From an uncultured Alphaproteobacteria bacterium (GTDB lineage: Bacteria > Pseudomonadota > Alphaproteobacteria > UBA8366 > JADFVY01), in assembly GCA_947259795.1 (NCBI GenBank), contig CAMYNJ010000126.1, forward strand, positions 1-53,179: a stretch of DNA of 53,179 nt, given 5' to 3'. Both the position numbers and the translations under genes were made by a program. Of the stretch, positions 43,646-51,398 are shown piece by piece; the first letter of the stretch is position 1; each line of letters opens with the position of its first letter. The notes below the pieces were generated by a model, which searched no databases, was not told the origin of the DNA, and saw only the letters and a list, made by a program, of their open reading frames with translations.

Positions 43646-44263
43646 TCACCCCGATGCGGCCAGAATTCGCTCAGCCTCGGCCAGGTCTTCGGGACGGTTG
43701 GCGTTGAAGAAAGGGTCGACAGGGTCAGTCGGCCAGTCCGCCACGGCCAGCTTGTAGCGTGCCGTCCAGATATCGACCTTGCGGATATCCTCGTCCAGCA
43801 TGGCGCGGCGCAAATCACCGGCCAGCCACACCGGCCACAGACCGCAAACCGGATGGTGGCGACCGCCGGAAGAAGCACAGGCCATGTCGGCCCCCTCGCG
43901 TTCCACCGCCGCCAGCAGGCGCCGGACGAGATCGCGGGGCAGGAATGGCGCATCGGTCGGCGCCGTCACAATCCAGGAACAATCAGGGGCATTCGCCCTG
44001 GTCCATTCCATACCGGTCAGAACACCGGCCAGTGGCCCAGCATGACCTTCGATAATGTCTGCGGCCACCGGCAGGCCGAAACCCGCAAACCGGGCCGGAT
44101 CGCCATTGGCGTTCAGCAGAAGTCGGGCAACCTGCGGTTCGACATGCGCGATAACCCGCGCCAGAATCGATTGCCCGCCCAGATCGCGCAGCATCTTGTC
44201 CTGTCCGCCCATGCGGCGGGACAGCCCACCCGCCAGCAGCACAGCAACGACCTCGCCGTTCAT
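43646..44263 (-). CDS. mobA: Molybdenum cofactor guanylyltransferase MobA
   Basis: A 205-residue enzyme that transfers GMP to molybdopterin, giving the guanine dinucleotide cofactor used by enzymes such as formate dehydrogenases. The nucleotide-binding loop is [18 protein letters not shown], and [20 protein letters not shown] plus [11 protein letters not shown] (the metal-binding Asp) are family motifs. [15 protein letters not shown] is the usual C-terminal end. It lies next to the degenerate GGDEF cluster and on the same strand as fdhD; with moaA this makes a loose molybdoenzyme maturation region. Confidence 0.96.
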   Translation of the reverse strand: MNGEVVAVLLAGGLSRRMGGQDKMLRDLGGQSILARVIAHVEPQVARLLLNANGDPARFAGFGLPVAADIIEGHAGPLAGVLTGMEWTRANAPDCSWIVTAPTDAPFLPRDLVRRLLAAVEREGADMACASSGGRHHPVCGLWPVWLAGDLRRAMLDEDIRKVDIWTARYKLAVADWPTDPVDPFFNANRPEDLAEAERILAASG

Positions 44264-44360
44264 ATCCTCTCCCTGGCTGGACTTGGGCCTTTACGGCATA
44301 CCACCGCCTTCAGGGGGACATAGCGCGTCAGCCCGCGCCGGTCTAGTGCCAGGCAAGGCT

Positions 44361-44933
44361 CTAGGCCAAATCGGGCGACCAGATACAGTTCCTGTTGCCG
44401 GCGATGCGGCCCGCTTCCATCGCCTTTTCAGCCCGATTGATCAGCTCCTGCACGGGGCTGCCATCCATCAGGGAGGCGCCAAGCGAAACCGTTACCGCGA
44501 GGTCGAGCCCGTTGCCCGGCATTTTGAACGGCATGCGCACGACGATGTCGTGCAGCCGCTGCAGCACTGCCGTGGCCTCCTCCGGCTTGACATGGGGAAG
44601 ACCGATCAACAGCTTTTCCCGGCCATGTCGAAATATCTTGTCGTAGGAACGCAGGCTGACGGCGAACCGGTCGGCAATTTCACCAACCGTAAGCTCCAGG
44701 GCCGCCCCATCGATCGGATTGGGCGCGCAGACCGCAACGCAGCAATAACTATTGCCGTCGGCGACCTTATTACGCGCGCTCTCCAGCCACTGGACCATTT
44801 CGACTATATTGTCGATGATCGGCAGCGGCCCGGCCATCTCCTTGCGTTCACCGAATTCGAATCCGGCAGGAGCGTTTGCGCCAGCGCTTCCGTCTGCGTC
44901 GACCTGCGTCCGGGGCGTCCCGAAAATGCCCAT
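44361..44933 (-). CDS. Degenerate GGDEF-domain protein, paralog 1 of 4
   Basis: A 190-residue protein with a diverged GGDEF domain over ~60-185. The catalytic motif is replaced by GREKL in LRSYDKIFRHGREKLLIGLP, so no cyclase activity is expected. The fold is supported by LQRLHDIVVRMPFKMPG and AVTVSLGASLMDGSPVQELI, matching the late GGDEF helices. It begins MGIFGTPRTQVDADG and ends CIWSPDLA, sharing the LR(S/P)YD box and the W-S/T ending with three neighbours. The ATG at 44933 has AAGGAAC about 10 bases upstream. It is the last gene of the array, 170 bases after the CZB-containing gene. It may bind nucleotide or partners instead of acting as an enzyme; that is inference. Confidence 0.75.
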   Translation of the reverse strand: MGIFGTPRTQVDADGSAGANAPAGFEFGERKEMAGPLPIIDNIVEMVQWLESARNKVADGNSYCCVAVCAPNPIDGAALELTVGEIADRFAVSLRSYDKIFRHGREKLLIGLPHVKPEEATAVLQRLHDIVVRMPFKMPGNGLDLAVTVSLGASLMDGSPVQELINRAEKAMEAGRIAGNRNCIWSPDLA

Positions 44934-45103
44934 GGTCCAAGTTCCTTTTTCGCTCTGGTGTCCCGTTTCCACATCCGCGAACACTCCCGGCACCGGGCAC
45001 AAATCCATGGATGCGTGTTCATTCTGCCAGACTATTCGTAAAGGATTGGTTTCCTGCCGCGAGGCAGTGGGAAGGGGCGGCGCCATATGTGCGGTGGACA
45101 ACG

Positions 45104-46027
45104 CTAGTTTTCCAGCGCGGCCGACCAGACGACGATTCGCTCACCCTTTGCGCTGCCGGCCATGTTGGCCGCGCGCGACGCCCGGTCCAGCACTTCCTGG
45201 ACGGGGCTCTTCGAATCCGACAGCGAAATGCCGAAACGGGCAGCGACGGTCGCTTCACCGTCGTCCGACAGGCTGACGGGGCTCTCTCCCAGCAATTCGT
45301 CCAGCCGCTTGGCGAGCGTTTCGGCGCGCGCGCGGTCGGTGCCCGGTGCACAGATCAAAAACCCTGCGCGTCCATAGCGGAATACCGAATCATAAGGCCG
45401 CAAGTGGGAGAACAGCCGCGCCGCCAGGCTGGCGATAACGCGGTCGGTACCGATCTGGCCATAGGTCTGCGAGACCGCGTCCAGTCCGTCAGGCCGAACC
45501 ATGATCAGGCTCATGGGGCTCCCCGTTCGCGCCGTGCGCTCCCATTCGCGCTCGAGCTCCGACATCATGGTCAGGCGGCTTTGCAACTCCGCAAGCTCCT
45601 CGTCGGCAACCACGGCTCCCTCCTCGGGCTTGCCGTGAAGCTCCTGAACGCGGACCGCAATCTTGCGGAACTTGTCGGCCACATCCATCATCGCATCGTA
45701 TTCGTCCGGCGGGAGCGATTCGCCCGCCGCGAGCCTGCCCATCAGATAGCGCGCCGCATCATGGACCTCGCGATGCATTTGGCCGAGATCGGCGAACAGT
45801 TTCCCCTCCAGCATCCCGGTGGCGCTGTGATACCGGAACCAGCGGCCGAAATGGCAGGTCAGGTGGGCATCCTCGTCGGTATCAATGTCGGCCGGCGGCA
45901 AGGCGCACAGCGCCGCGCGCTGCCATGCGGCAAGCCAGCATTCATGTTCCAGGATGGCATCGGCGACTGCCGCCGGTATGTCGCGCGAGATGATATCCGC
46001 GGATTGCGTATCGCCCTTGCCGGTCAT
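45104..46027 (-). CDS. CZB zinc-binding domain fused to degenerate GGDEF, paralog 2 of 4 (DgcZ-like architecture)
   Basis: A 307-residue protein. The N-terminal domain (~20-100) is a CZB domain: predicted zinc ligands H28, C58 (CHFGRWF), H85 and H89 have spacings 30, 27 and 4, identical to H22, C52, H79 and H83 of E. coli DgcZ. The C-terminal domain (~150-300) is a GGDEF fold (LEREWERTARTGSPMSLIMV, SVFRYGRAGFLICAP) where the catalytic box is GRAGF, so cyclase activity is probably lost. It ends VVWSAALEN. It lies 22 bases after paralog 3 and is likely co-transcribed. A zinc or redox sensor without its own c-di-GMP synthesis is the likely reading. Confidence 0.8.
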   Translation of the reverse strand: MTGKGDTQSADIISRDIPAAVADAILEHECWLAAWQRAALCALPPADIDTDEDAHLTCHFGRWFRYHSATGMLEGKLFADLGQMHREVHDAARYLMGRLAAGESLPPDEYDAMMDVADKFRKIAVRVQELHGKPEEGAVVADEELAELQSRLTMMSELEREWERTARTGSPMSLIMVRPDGLDAVSQTYGQIGTDRVIASLAARLFSHLRPYDSVFRYGRAGFLICAPGTDRARAETLAKRLDELLGESPVSLSDDGEATVAARFGISLSDSKSPVQEVLDRASRAANMAGSAKGERIVVWSAALEN

Positions 46028-46049
46028 CGCCCCTACAGGTCGCTCCAGG

Positions 46050-46589
46050 TCAGAGTTGCGGGGTCCACATGCAGATGCTGTCGCCCATGCCCTTCAGCGC
46101 CCAGTCATGCGCCTCGGACGCGCGATCCATATGTTCATGCAACGGCGCCGTCGAGTCCACTATTGTTGCACCGAACGAGGCTGTGACCATTGCTTTACCG
46201 TCGCCGGCGATGGGAAACGGTTCCCCTATGACCTGGGTGCGGAGGCGCTTTATGACACCGACCGCATTTTCACGGCCGACCCGCGGCAACATTACGAGAT
46301 ACTTGTCGTCGGCGAAACGGTAAATTGCGTCGTAGGATCGCAGCTTTGCCGCAAACCGCCTGCCGAAGGCGTCCATCACCTTGGCTGCGTTATCGCCGTC
46401 CGGGCTGACCACGCAGATACAACTGGATTCGTGGGTCTGGCGAATCCGGTCCAGTTCCCCCCTCAGCCCCGTCACGATCGCCACCGGATCGTTGTCGACC
46501 ACCGCCGGCCCGCTGTCGTCGCGGACCAGTCCGTATGATGCGCCATTCGCAGCCGCGACACCTTCCGTTCTTTCGCCAAAAGCCCGCAT
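46050..46589 (-). CDS. Degenerate GGDEF-domain protein, paralog 3 of 4
   Basis: A 179-residue protein that is mostly a GGDEF-like domain. The conserved box is LRSYDAIYRFADDKYLVMLP, with ADDKY at the GGDEF site, lacking the catalytic glycines and glutamate. Later segments MVTASFGATIVDSTAPLHEH and DRASEAHDWALKG match GGDEF strands and helix, and it ends SICMWTPQL. The ATG at 46589 has AAGGAA about 9 bases upstream; in-frame 46625 is an alternative. The stop is 22 bases before the CZB gene start, so both share a transcript. Function is unknown; no other domain is present. Confidence 0.73.
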   Translation of the reverse strand: MRAFGERTEGVAAANGASYGLVRDDSGPAVVDNDPVAIVTGLRGELDRIRQTHESSCICVVSPDGDNAAKVMDAFGRRFAAKLRSYDAIYRFADDKYLVMLPRVGRENAVGVIKRLRTQVIGEPFPIAGDGKAMVTASFGATIVDSTAPLHEHMDRASEAHDWALKGMGDSICMWTPQL

Positions 46590-46727
46590 AAGTCCGTTTC
46601 CTTGACTGATTTTCGCGCCATTCATTGATTAGTAAACGGTCAAGGACGCAATTTATTCCGTCATTGGCTAAAATTTAAGGTAATTCCCGGTCTTCAGTGT
46701 AGGGGAACCAATCTTGGCGGCGCTCGC

Positions 46728-47285
46728 TCAGGTGACGTCGATATCGGGGGACCACAGACAGGCACTTCCCCCGCCATCGTGCCAGGCCTGGATACGCGCC
46801 TGGTCCGCGCGGTCGATATTGTTTCGCAGCGACATGGTCGGATCGATCATTGCGCCCCCGATGGACATCGCCACTCTGGTCGGCTCGGCGCCCGCGATCA
46901 CCAGCGGTTCGTCGGCGATCCGCATTCGCAGGCGATTCATTACCGTTACCGTATCTTCAGGCTTGATATACGCCAGCGATATCAGATAACGGTTCACGCC
47001 GAAGACAAAAAGGCCGTCATAGGGCCGCAGACTTCGAGAAAACCGCTCGCCCGCCGCCGCCAGGATTTCGGCTTCAGATACGCCCTCGGCTGAACGCGGT
47101 TTGGCGACCGCAATGCAGCAGGTTTTCTCGCCTCGTTCGACAGCTGCAAACTCCGCTTGCAGCACCCGCATCATTTCGGATTCGTTGCGCACGATTGGAA
47201 TCGGTGGCGGCGCCTGCCATTCGCCGTCGACCGTTTCAGGCATAGAGCCCCGCGGTCCCCTATTAAAGAATTTCGGTCCGGGCAT
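46728..47285 (-). CDS. Degenerate GGDEF-domain protein, paralog 4 of 4
   Basis: A 185-residue protein with the same plan: variable N-terminus (PGPKFFNRGPRGSMPETVD), then KTCCIAVAKPRSAEG, the box LRPYDGLFVFGVNRYLISLA with GVNRY at the GGDEF site, VAMSIGGAMIDPTMSLRNNI, and the ending CLWSPDIDVT. Catalytic residues are missing. The ATG at 47285 has GAAGGAA upstream; in-frame starts at 47342 and 47336 are possible. It is the first gene of the array in the direction of transcription, with 138 bases before paralog 3. It is most similar by eye to paralogs 1 and 3. Confidence 0.73.
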   Translation of the reverse strand: MPGPKFFNRGPRGSMPETVDGEWQAPPPIPIVRNESEMMRVLQAEFAAVERGEKTCCIAVAKPRSAEGVSEAEILAAAGERFSRSLRPYDGLFVFGVNRYLISLAYIKPEDTVTVMNRLRMRIADEPLVIAGAEPTRVAMSIGGAMIDPTMSLRNNIDRADQARIQAWHDGGGSACLWSPDIDVT

Positions 47286-47363
47286 AATCCCTATTCCTTC
47301 GAAAGAAAGGTATTCTGAAAAATCAAAGACGGCCATCTTCACGGCAAAATTCTAAAAAAATTA

Positions 47364-48245
47364 CTAAAATGCCCCCTTTTCCATCGCGCCCTTGCGCGCG
47401 GCGGCCTTCGGTTCGTCCTCGACCGCCGCCCCATCGGCGTCGAACAGGATGCGGTCTTCGCCGGACAGCGCGATGAAGCGCTTGCCCCGGGCGCGGCCGA
47501 TCAGGGTAAGCCCGGCCTTGCGCGCAAGCTCCACCCCCCAGGCGGTGAAGCCGGAGCGCGATATCAGGATAGGAATGTCCATCTGCACCGCCTTGATGAC
47601 CATCTCCGAGGTCAGCCGGCCCGTAGTGTAGAAGATCTTGCCCGCGGCGGAGACACCCTCCATCGCCATATAGCCGGCGATCTTATCGATCGCGTTGTGG
47701 CGGCCGACATCCTCCATATAGATCAGCGGGCGGTCCTCCTCGCACAGCACACAGCCATGGATCGCACCGGCCGTGAGGTACAAGCTGGGCGCCGTGTTGA
47801 TCTTCCTGGTCAGGCCGTAAAGCCAAGAGGTCTTGAGGACCGCGTCTTGCGGCAGGCGGACCTCGTCGAACCGCTCCATCAGATCGCCGAAGACGGTTCC
47901 CTGCGCGCAGCCAGAGGTCAGGGTTTTCTTCTTCAGCTTCTCCTCGAAATTCGTCTTGCGCCGGGTGCGCACCACGACGGTCTCGATATCGTCGTCATAG
48001 TCGACGCCCGTGATCTCGTCGTCGGCGCGCAGCATGTTCTGGTTTATCAAGTAGCCGACGCCGAGATATTCCGGATGGTCGCCGATCGTCATCATGGTGA
48101 CGATTTCCTGGCCGTTGAGGAATAGCGTCAAGGGCCGCTCGACCACCACGCGGGTCTCGATCGGCTTCCCATCCTGGTCGATGCCGGCCACCGCTTCGGT
48201 CAGCCGCGCGTCTTCCGGGTCCGGTTTTACGACAAAATCATCCAT
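47364..48245 (-). CDS. fdhD: Formate dehydrogenase accessory sulfurtransferase FdhD
   Basis: A 293-residue protein that carries sulfur from a cysteine desulfurase to the molybdenum cofactor of formate dehydrogenases. Family motifs are YLINQNMLRADDEITGVD, EDVGRHNAIDKIAGYM, IFYTTGRLTSEMVIKAV and ISRSGFTAWGVELA. The flexible-loop motif, usually CxxC, is SGCAQGT with only the first cysteine. A separate CxxC occurs in AIHGCVLCEEDRP, which is not usual in the E. coli enzyme. I use the ATG at 48245; a longer start at 48302 has no support. It is divergent from moaA with 124 bases between the starts. No formate dehydrogenase genes are in the window. Confidence 0.93.
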   Translation of the reverse strand: MDDFVVKPDPEDARLTEAVAGIDQDGKPIETRVVVERPLTLFLNGQEIVTMMTIGDHPEYLGVGYLINQNMLRADDEITGVDYDDDIETVVVRTRRKTNFEEKLKKKTLTSGCAQGTVFGDLMERFDEVRLPQDAVLKTSWLYGLTRKINTAPSLYLTAGAIHGCVLCEEDRPLIYMEDVGRHNAIDKIAGYMAMEGVSAAGKIFYTTGRLTSEMVIKAVQMDIPILISRSGFTAWGVELARKAGLTLIGRARGKRFIALSGEDRILFDADGAAVEDEPKAAARKGAMEKGAF

Positions 48246-48369
48246 GGCCAGCAATATGCGCGCGGGGTGCGTCGACGGCAAGTCGCGGCCCAAAAACCGC
48301 ATTGAACGATGGGTAGATTGTCGCGGCGGCCTTCTGTAGGATAGGCTGCCGTTTCAAGGGAGCTGTTGC

Positions 48370-49362
48370 ATGAAAGACCCGTTCGACAGGGACGTCACCT
48401 ATTTGCGCGTGTCGGTTACCGACCGCTGCGACTTCCGCTGTGTCTATTGCATGGCCGAGGACATGACCTTCCTGCCCAAGAAGGACGTTCTGTCGCTGGA
48501 GGAGTTGGACCGGCTGTGCAGCGCCTTCGTGCGCCTCGGCGTGCGCAAGCTGCGGCTGACCGGCGGCGAGCCGCTGGTGCGCCGGAACATCATGTGGCTG
48601 ATCAACCGGCTGGGCGCACATCTCAAGACCGGCGACCTGGACGAATTGACGGTCACCACCAACGGCAGCCAGCTTGAGAAGATGGCGGACCAGCTTTACC
48701 AGGCCGGCATGCGCCGCATCAATGTTTCGCTGGATACGCTGGACCCGGAGAAATTCGTCGCGATCACCCGCTGGGGCAAGTTCGACAAGGTGATGGCGGG
48801 CCTCGATGCCGCCGACCGGGCGGGCCTGAAGGTCAAGATCAACGCGGTCGCGCTGAAGGGCGTCAACGACACCGAGTTCGACAATATGGTCGGATGGTGC
48901 GGCGAACGCGGCTACGACCTGACCTTCATCGAGGTCATGCCGATGGGCGACATGGGCGAGCATCAGCGGGTCGACCAGTATCTGCCGCTTTCCATGGTCC
49001 GCGCGGATCTGCAAAAGCGCTGGACGCTGGAGGATATCGACTACAACACCGGCGGCCCGGCCCGTTACGTGCGGGTCAGGGAGACCGGACATCGCATCGG
49101 CTTCATCACGCCGATGACCCACAATTTCTGCGAATCCTGCAACCGGGTGCGGCTGACCTGCACCGGCACGCTCTATATGTGCCTGGGCCAGGAGGATGCG
49201 GCCGACCTGCGCGCGCCGCTGCGCGCCAGCGAGTCCGACGAACTGTTGCAACAGGCGATTCTCGAGGCCATCGACCGCAAGCCCAAGGGACATGATTTCA
49301 TCATCGACCGCCGCAGCAGCAAGCCCGCCGTCAGCCGCCATATGAGCGTGACCGGGGGCTGA
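48370..49362 (+). CDS. moaA: GTP 3',8-cyclase MoaA
   Basis: A 330-residue radical SAM enzyme for the first step of molybdenum cofactor synthesis, using GTP and SAM. The N-terminal 4Fe-4S cluster motif is CDFRCVYC (C20, C24, C27). [17 protein letters not shown] and [12 protein letters not shown] are family motifs. The C-terminal cluster motif is [20 protein letters not shown], and the protein ends SVTGG, the two-glycine tail needed with MoaC. AAGGGAGC lies before the ATG. It is transcribed away from fdhD. Its length is normal. Confidence 0.97.
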   Translation: MKDPFDRDVTYLRVSVTDRCDFRCVYCMAEDMTFLPKKDVLSLEELDRLCSAFVRLGVRKLRLTGGEPLVRRNIMWLINRLGAHLKTGDLDELTVTTNGSQLEKMADQLYQAGMRRINVSLDTLDPEKFVAITRWGKFDKVMAGLDAADRAGLKVKINAVALKGVNDTEFDNMVGWCGERGYDLTFIEVMPMGDMGEHQRVDQYLPLSMVRADLQKRWTLEDIDYNTGGPARYVRVRETGHRIGFITPMTHNFCESCNRVRLTCTGTLYMCLGQEDAADLRAPLRASESDELLQQAILEAIDRKPKGHDFIIDRRSSKPAVSRHMSVTGG

Positions 49363-49580
49363 ACGCCGGCGTCCGGCAGGCGCACGGTCTGCTCCGCTAA
49401 AGACAAGCTCGCCGAGAGGCGACCCGTCCCCGACCGCATCGATACCGCCGGTTGCGGCGTATATCGGCCGGCCGTTCCCATTGACCGGCCCAGCGCCGCC
49501 AGTCGCAACCGGCCGGCATAGTCTCCATTGCCGTTATCGAGTCATTAATCTCTCTAAGGTATATTATATTCCTTTATATA

Positions 49581-50450
49581 ATGTGCATTGGTATTATGAT
49601 CGCTTTCAGAAAATACCTATTATTGATAGCGACTGCTACCGTCACGACGCTGCTATCGGGCTGCGGGCAAGACACCCCGCCTGCCTCGTCGGAGCGGACG
49701 CCGGCACTGGCGGTGTCGATCGTCGTCGAGGTGGAGATCTTCGACCCGGAAGAACCCCAGGAGACGGAAAAGGCGCCGGTTGTGGCGGACGCCTCCGCGG
49801 CCGATCCGCTCCCGGCCGGGCCGGGGCCTTCGATCACCGGCGAAAATCCAATCCCGGGCGAAATGACGGCAGTTGCGGAAATCCCGGCCGATGCGGCCAG
49901 TCCGGACTTTGGAGACAGAGACCGGACATTCTTCGCATTCGACAATGCGGCGGTCCGGGAAGACCAGCTCGCGACGGTCCGGGAATGGGGAGACTGGCTA
50001 AAGGCCCATCCGGGATGGGCCCTGAGGATCGAAGGCCATACGGACCGGCAGGGCCCTTGCGGCTACAACCGGCAACTCGGACAGCAACGGGCCAATGCGG
50101 CGCGCAACATTCTCCTGGAGCAGGGGGTCAACGCGAGCCGCCTGCTGGCCGTCAGCTTCGGCGAAGACCGGCCCGCCATACCCGACGCAGCCAGGGCCGA
50201 GCGAAGCCAAAACCGCCGCGTGCGGGCCGAACCGATGCGGCTGGCCGAACTGCAAAGCTACGATCCTGACCTTGCGCCATGCGCGCTGGCCGACGGGGCG
50301 CCGCCGGAAACCGCGAAAAGCCCGGCAGGCGGCGCCGCTCCCCCATCGAATGGGGAAGGTCGGGAGGGGTTGGAATACCGGCGGCGCCGGGAAGAAGCAT
50401 TCGCAACAACAGCCATTGTACCGCGCCGCCCTGAAATTGCCACCCGTTAG
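49581..50450 (+). CDS. OmpA-family lipoprotein (Pal-like)
   Basis: A 289-residue predicted lipoprotein. The lipobox is TLLSGC after a short basic signal peptide (AFRKYLLLIATATVT). Residues ~35-110 are an Ala/Glu/Pro-rich linker, and ~115-215 form an OmpA C-terminal-like peptidoglycan-binding domain with FAFDNAAVREDQLATV, IEGHTDRQG, NRQLGQQRANAARNIL and RSQNRRVRAE. A 75-residue tail follows that is not part of the fold and has low complexity. The start is at 49581 or 49596; there is no clear ribosome site, and TATAAT overlaps the first ATG (49577-49582). It would tether the outer membrane to the cell wall. Confidence 0.82.
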   Translation: MCIGIMIAFRKYLLLIATATVTTLLSGCGQDTPPASSERTPALAVSIVVEVEIFDPEEPQETEKAPVVADASAADPLPAGPGPSITGENPIPGEMTAVAEIPADAASPDFGDRDRTFFAFDNAAVREDQLATVREWGDWLKAHPGWALRIEGHTDRQGPCGYNRQLGQQRANAARNILLEQGVNASRLLAVSFGEDRPAIPDAARAERSQNRRVRAEPMRLAELQSYDPDLAPCALADGAPPETAKSPAGGAAPPSNGEGREGLEYRRRREEAFATTAIVPRRPEIATR

Positions 50451-50488
50451 CCATATTCGCTCATCCAAAATCGCGCTATGGTGGCGCG

Positions 50489-50971
50489 ATGAATATTTCA
50501 CGCTGTTTTTCGCACCCGGCCGCCGCCATCGCGCTACTAGTCATGGCAGCCGCCCCGCAGCCGGAACGGCCTGAGGGCGTGTTGCAGGTAACTACCTGTG
50601 CAGTTATCGGCGACAGGGTCTTTTTCGACATCGGCAGTACGGAGCTGCGTCCGGACGCGATGTATATCATAATAAGCGCTGTCGATTTCTATTCGGCCTA
50701 TCCCGCTGAGATCACGCTGCAAGGACACACCGACGACCATTTCCCCGAAGAAAAAGGCGAGGAAGTGGGGTGGTTGCGGGCCGAGGCAGTGAGGGACGCC
50801 TTCATTGCGCGCGGATACCCTTTCGAACTGATCCACACCGCCAGTTACGGCGACAAGAGGCCGGCGGTGCTGGGCGAAAACGAAGACGCCTGGTCGCAAA
50901 ACCGTCGCGTCGTAATCTTGGTCGAAAATTACCTGATCGCCCCGCCGGAGCCTTATTGCGGCGACGGATAA
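50489..50971 (+). CDS. Small OmpA-domain protein
   Basis: A 160-residue exported protein. Residues 1-22 are a signal peptide (HPAAAIALLVMAAAPQ). The rest is an OmpA-like peptidoglycan-binding domain: VFFDIGSTELRPDAMYII, EITLQGHTDDHFPEEKGEE, WLRAEAVRDAFIARGY and WSQNRRVVILVE. It follows another OmpA-domain gene by 38 bases and may share its transcript. Cysteines near both ends of the mature protein (VTTCAVIG and EPYCGDG) could form a disulfide. It has no lipobox, so it is probably soluble in the periplasm. Confidence 0.82.
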   Translation: MNISRCFSHPAAAIALLVMAAAPQPERPEGVLQVTTCAVIGDRVFFDIGSTELRPDAMYIIISAVDFYSAYPAEITLQGHTDDHFPEEKGEEVGWLRAEAVRDAFIARGYPFELIHTASYGDKRPAVLGENEDAWSQNRRVVILVENYLIAPPEPYCGDG

Positions 50972-50979
50972 GCCGCTTC

Positions 50980-51390
50980 CTAATTAAACGTGATCGGCCC
51001 CTTCTCGCTGAGCATGGCGCGCGGCGGGGCTTCCGCGGTGGGGCCGGACTGGTGGTGGACCAGTTTCCAGTGGCGGTCCTCGCGCACGAAGACGTTGGTG
51101 GCGATCAGGTTGTTGCCGGCGATCACCTCGAAGCAGATCACCGCGGCATAATCGCCGAACAGCCGGATGCGCGGGCCGAGCGCCAGGATCGGCGCCTGCG
51201 AATCATGGCCCAGGATACCCTTCCAGCTGGCCATCACCGCGTCGCGGTCGAAGATCGGCCCGCCGCCGGGATGGATGCAGCTTACCGGCGACTCGCTCGC
51301 CCAGAGCCCCTCCATCGCTTCATAGTCGCGGCTGTTGAACGCGGCATAGAACGCCTCGTTGGCGAACAGGACGGCATCTCGGTCGGACAT
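50980..51390 (-). CDS. SnoaL-like / NTF2-fold small protein
   Basis: A 136-residue protein with a cone-shaped NTF2-like fold: DAVLFANEAFYAAFNSRDYE, WASESPVSCIHPGG, DRDAVMASWKGIL, FEVIAGNNLIATNVFVREDR and HWKLVHHQSGP, in the order seen in SnoaL-like ketosteroid isomerase-type proteins. These have many roles and the reaction is unknown. The ATG at 51390 follows the aldolase stop by 8 bases, with its GAGGA ribosome site overlapping that stop, so translation is coupled to the aldolase. The in-frame extension upstream lies inside the aldolase gene and is not real. Confidence 0.82.
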   Translation of the reverse strand: MSDRDAVLFANEAFYAAFNSRDYEAMEGLWASESPVSCIHPGGGPIFDRDAVMASWKGILGHDSQAPILALGPRIRLFGDYAAVICFEVIAGNNLIATNVFVREDRHWKLVHHQSGPTAEAPPRAMLSEKGPITFN

Positions 51391-51398
51391 GCGGTTCC

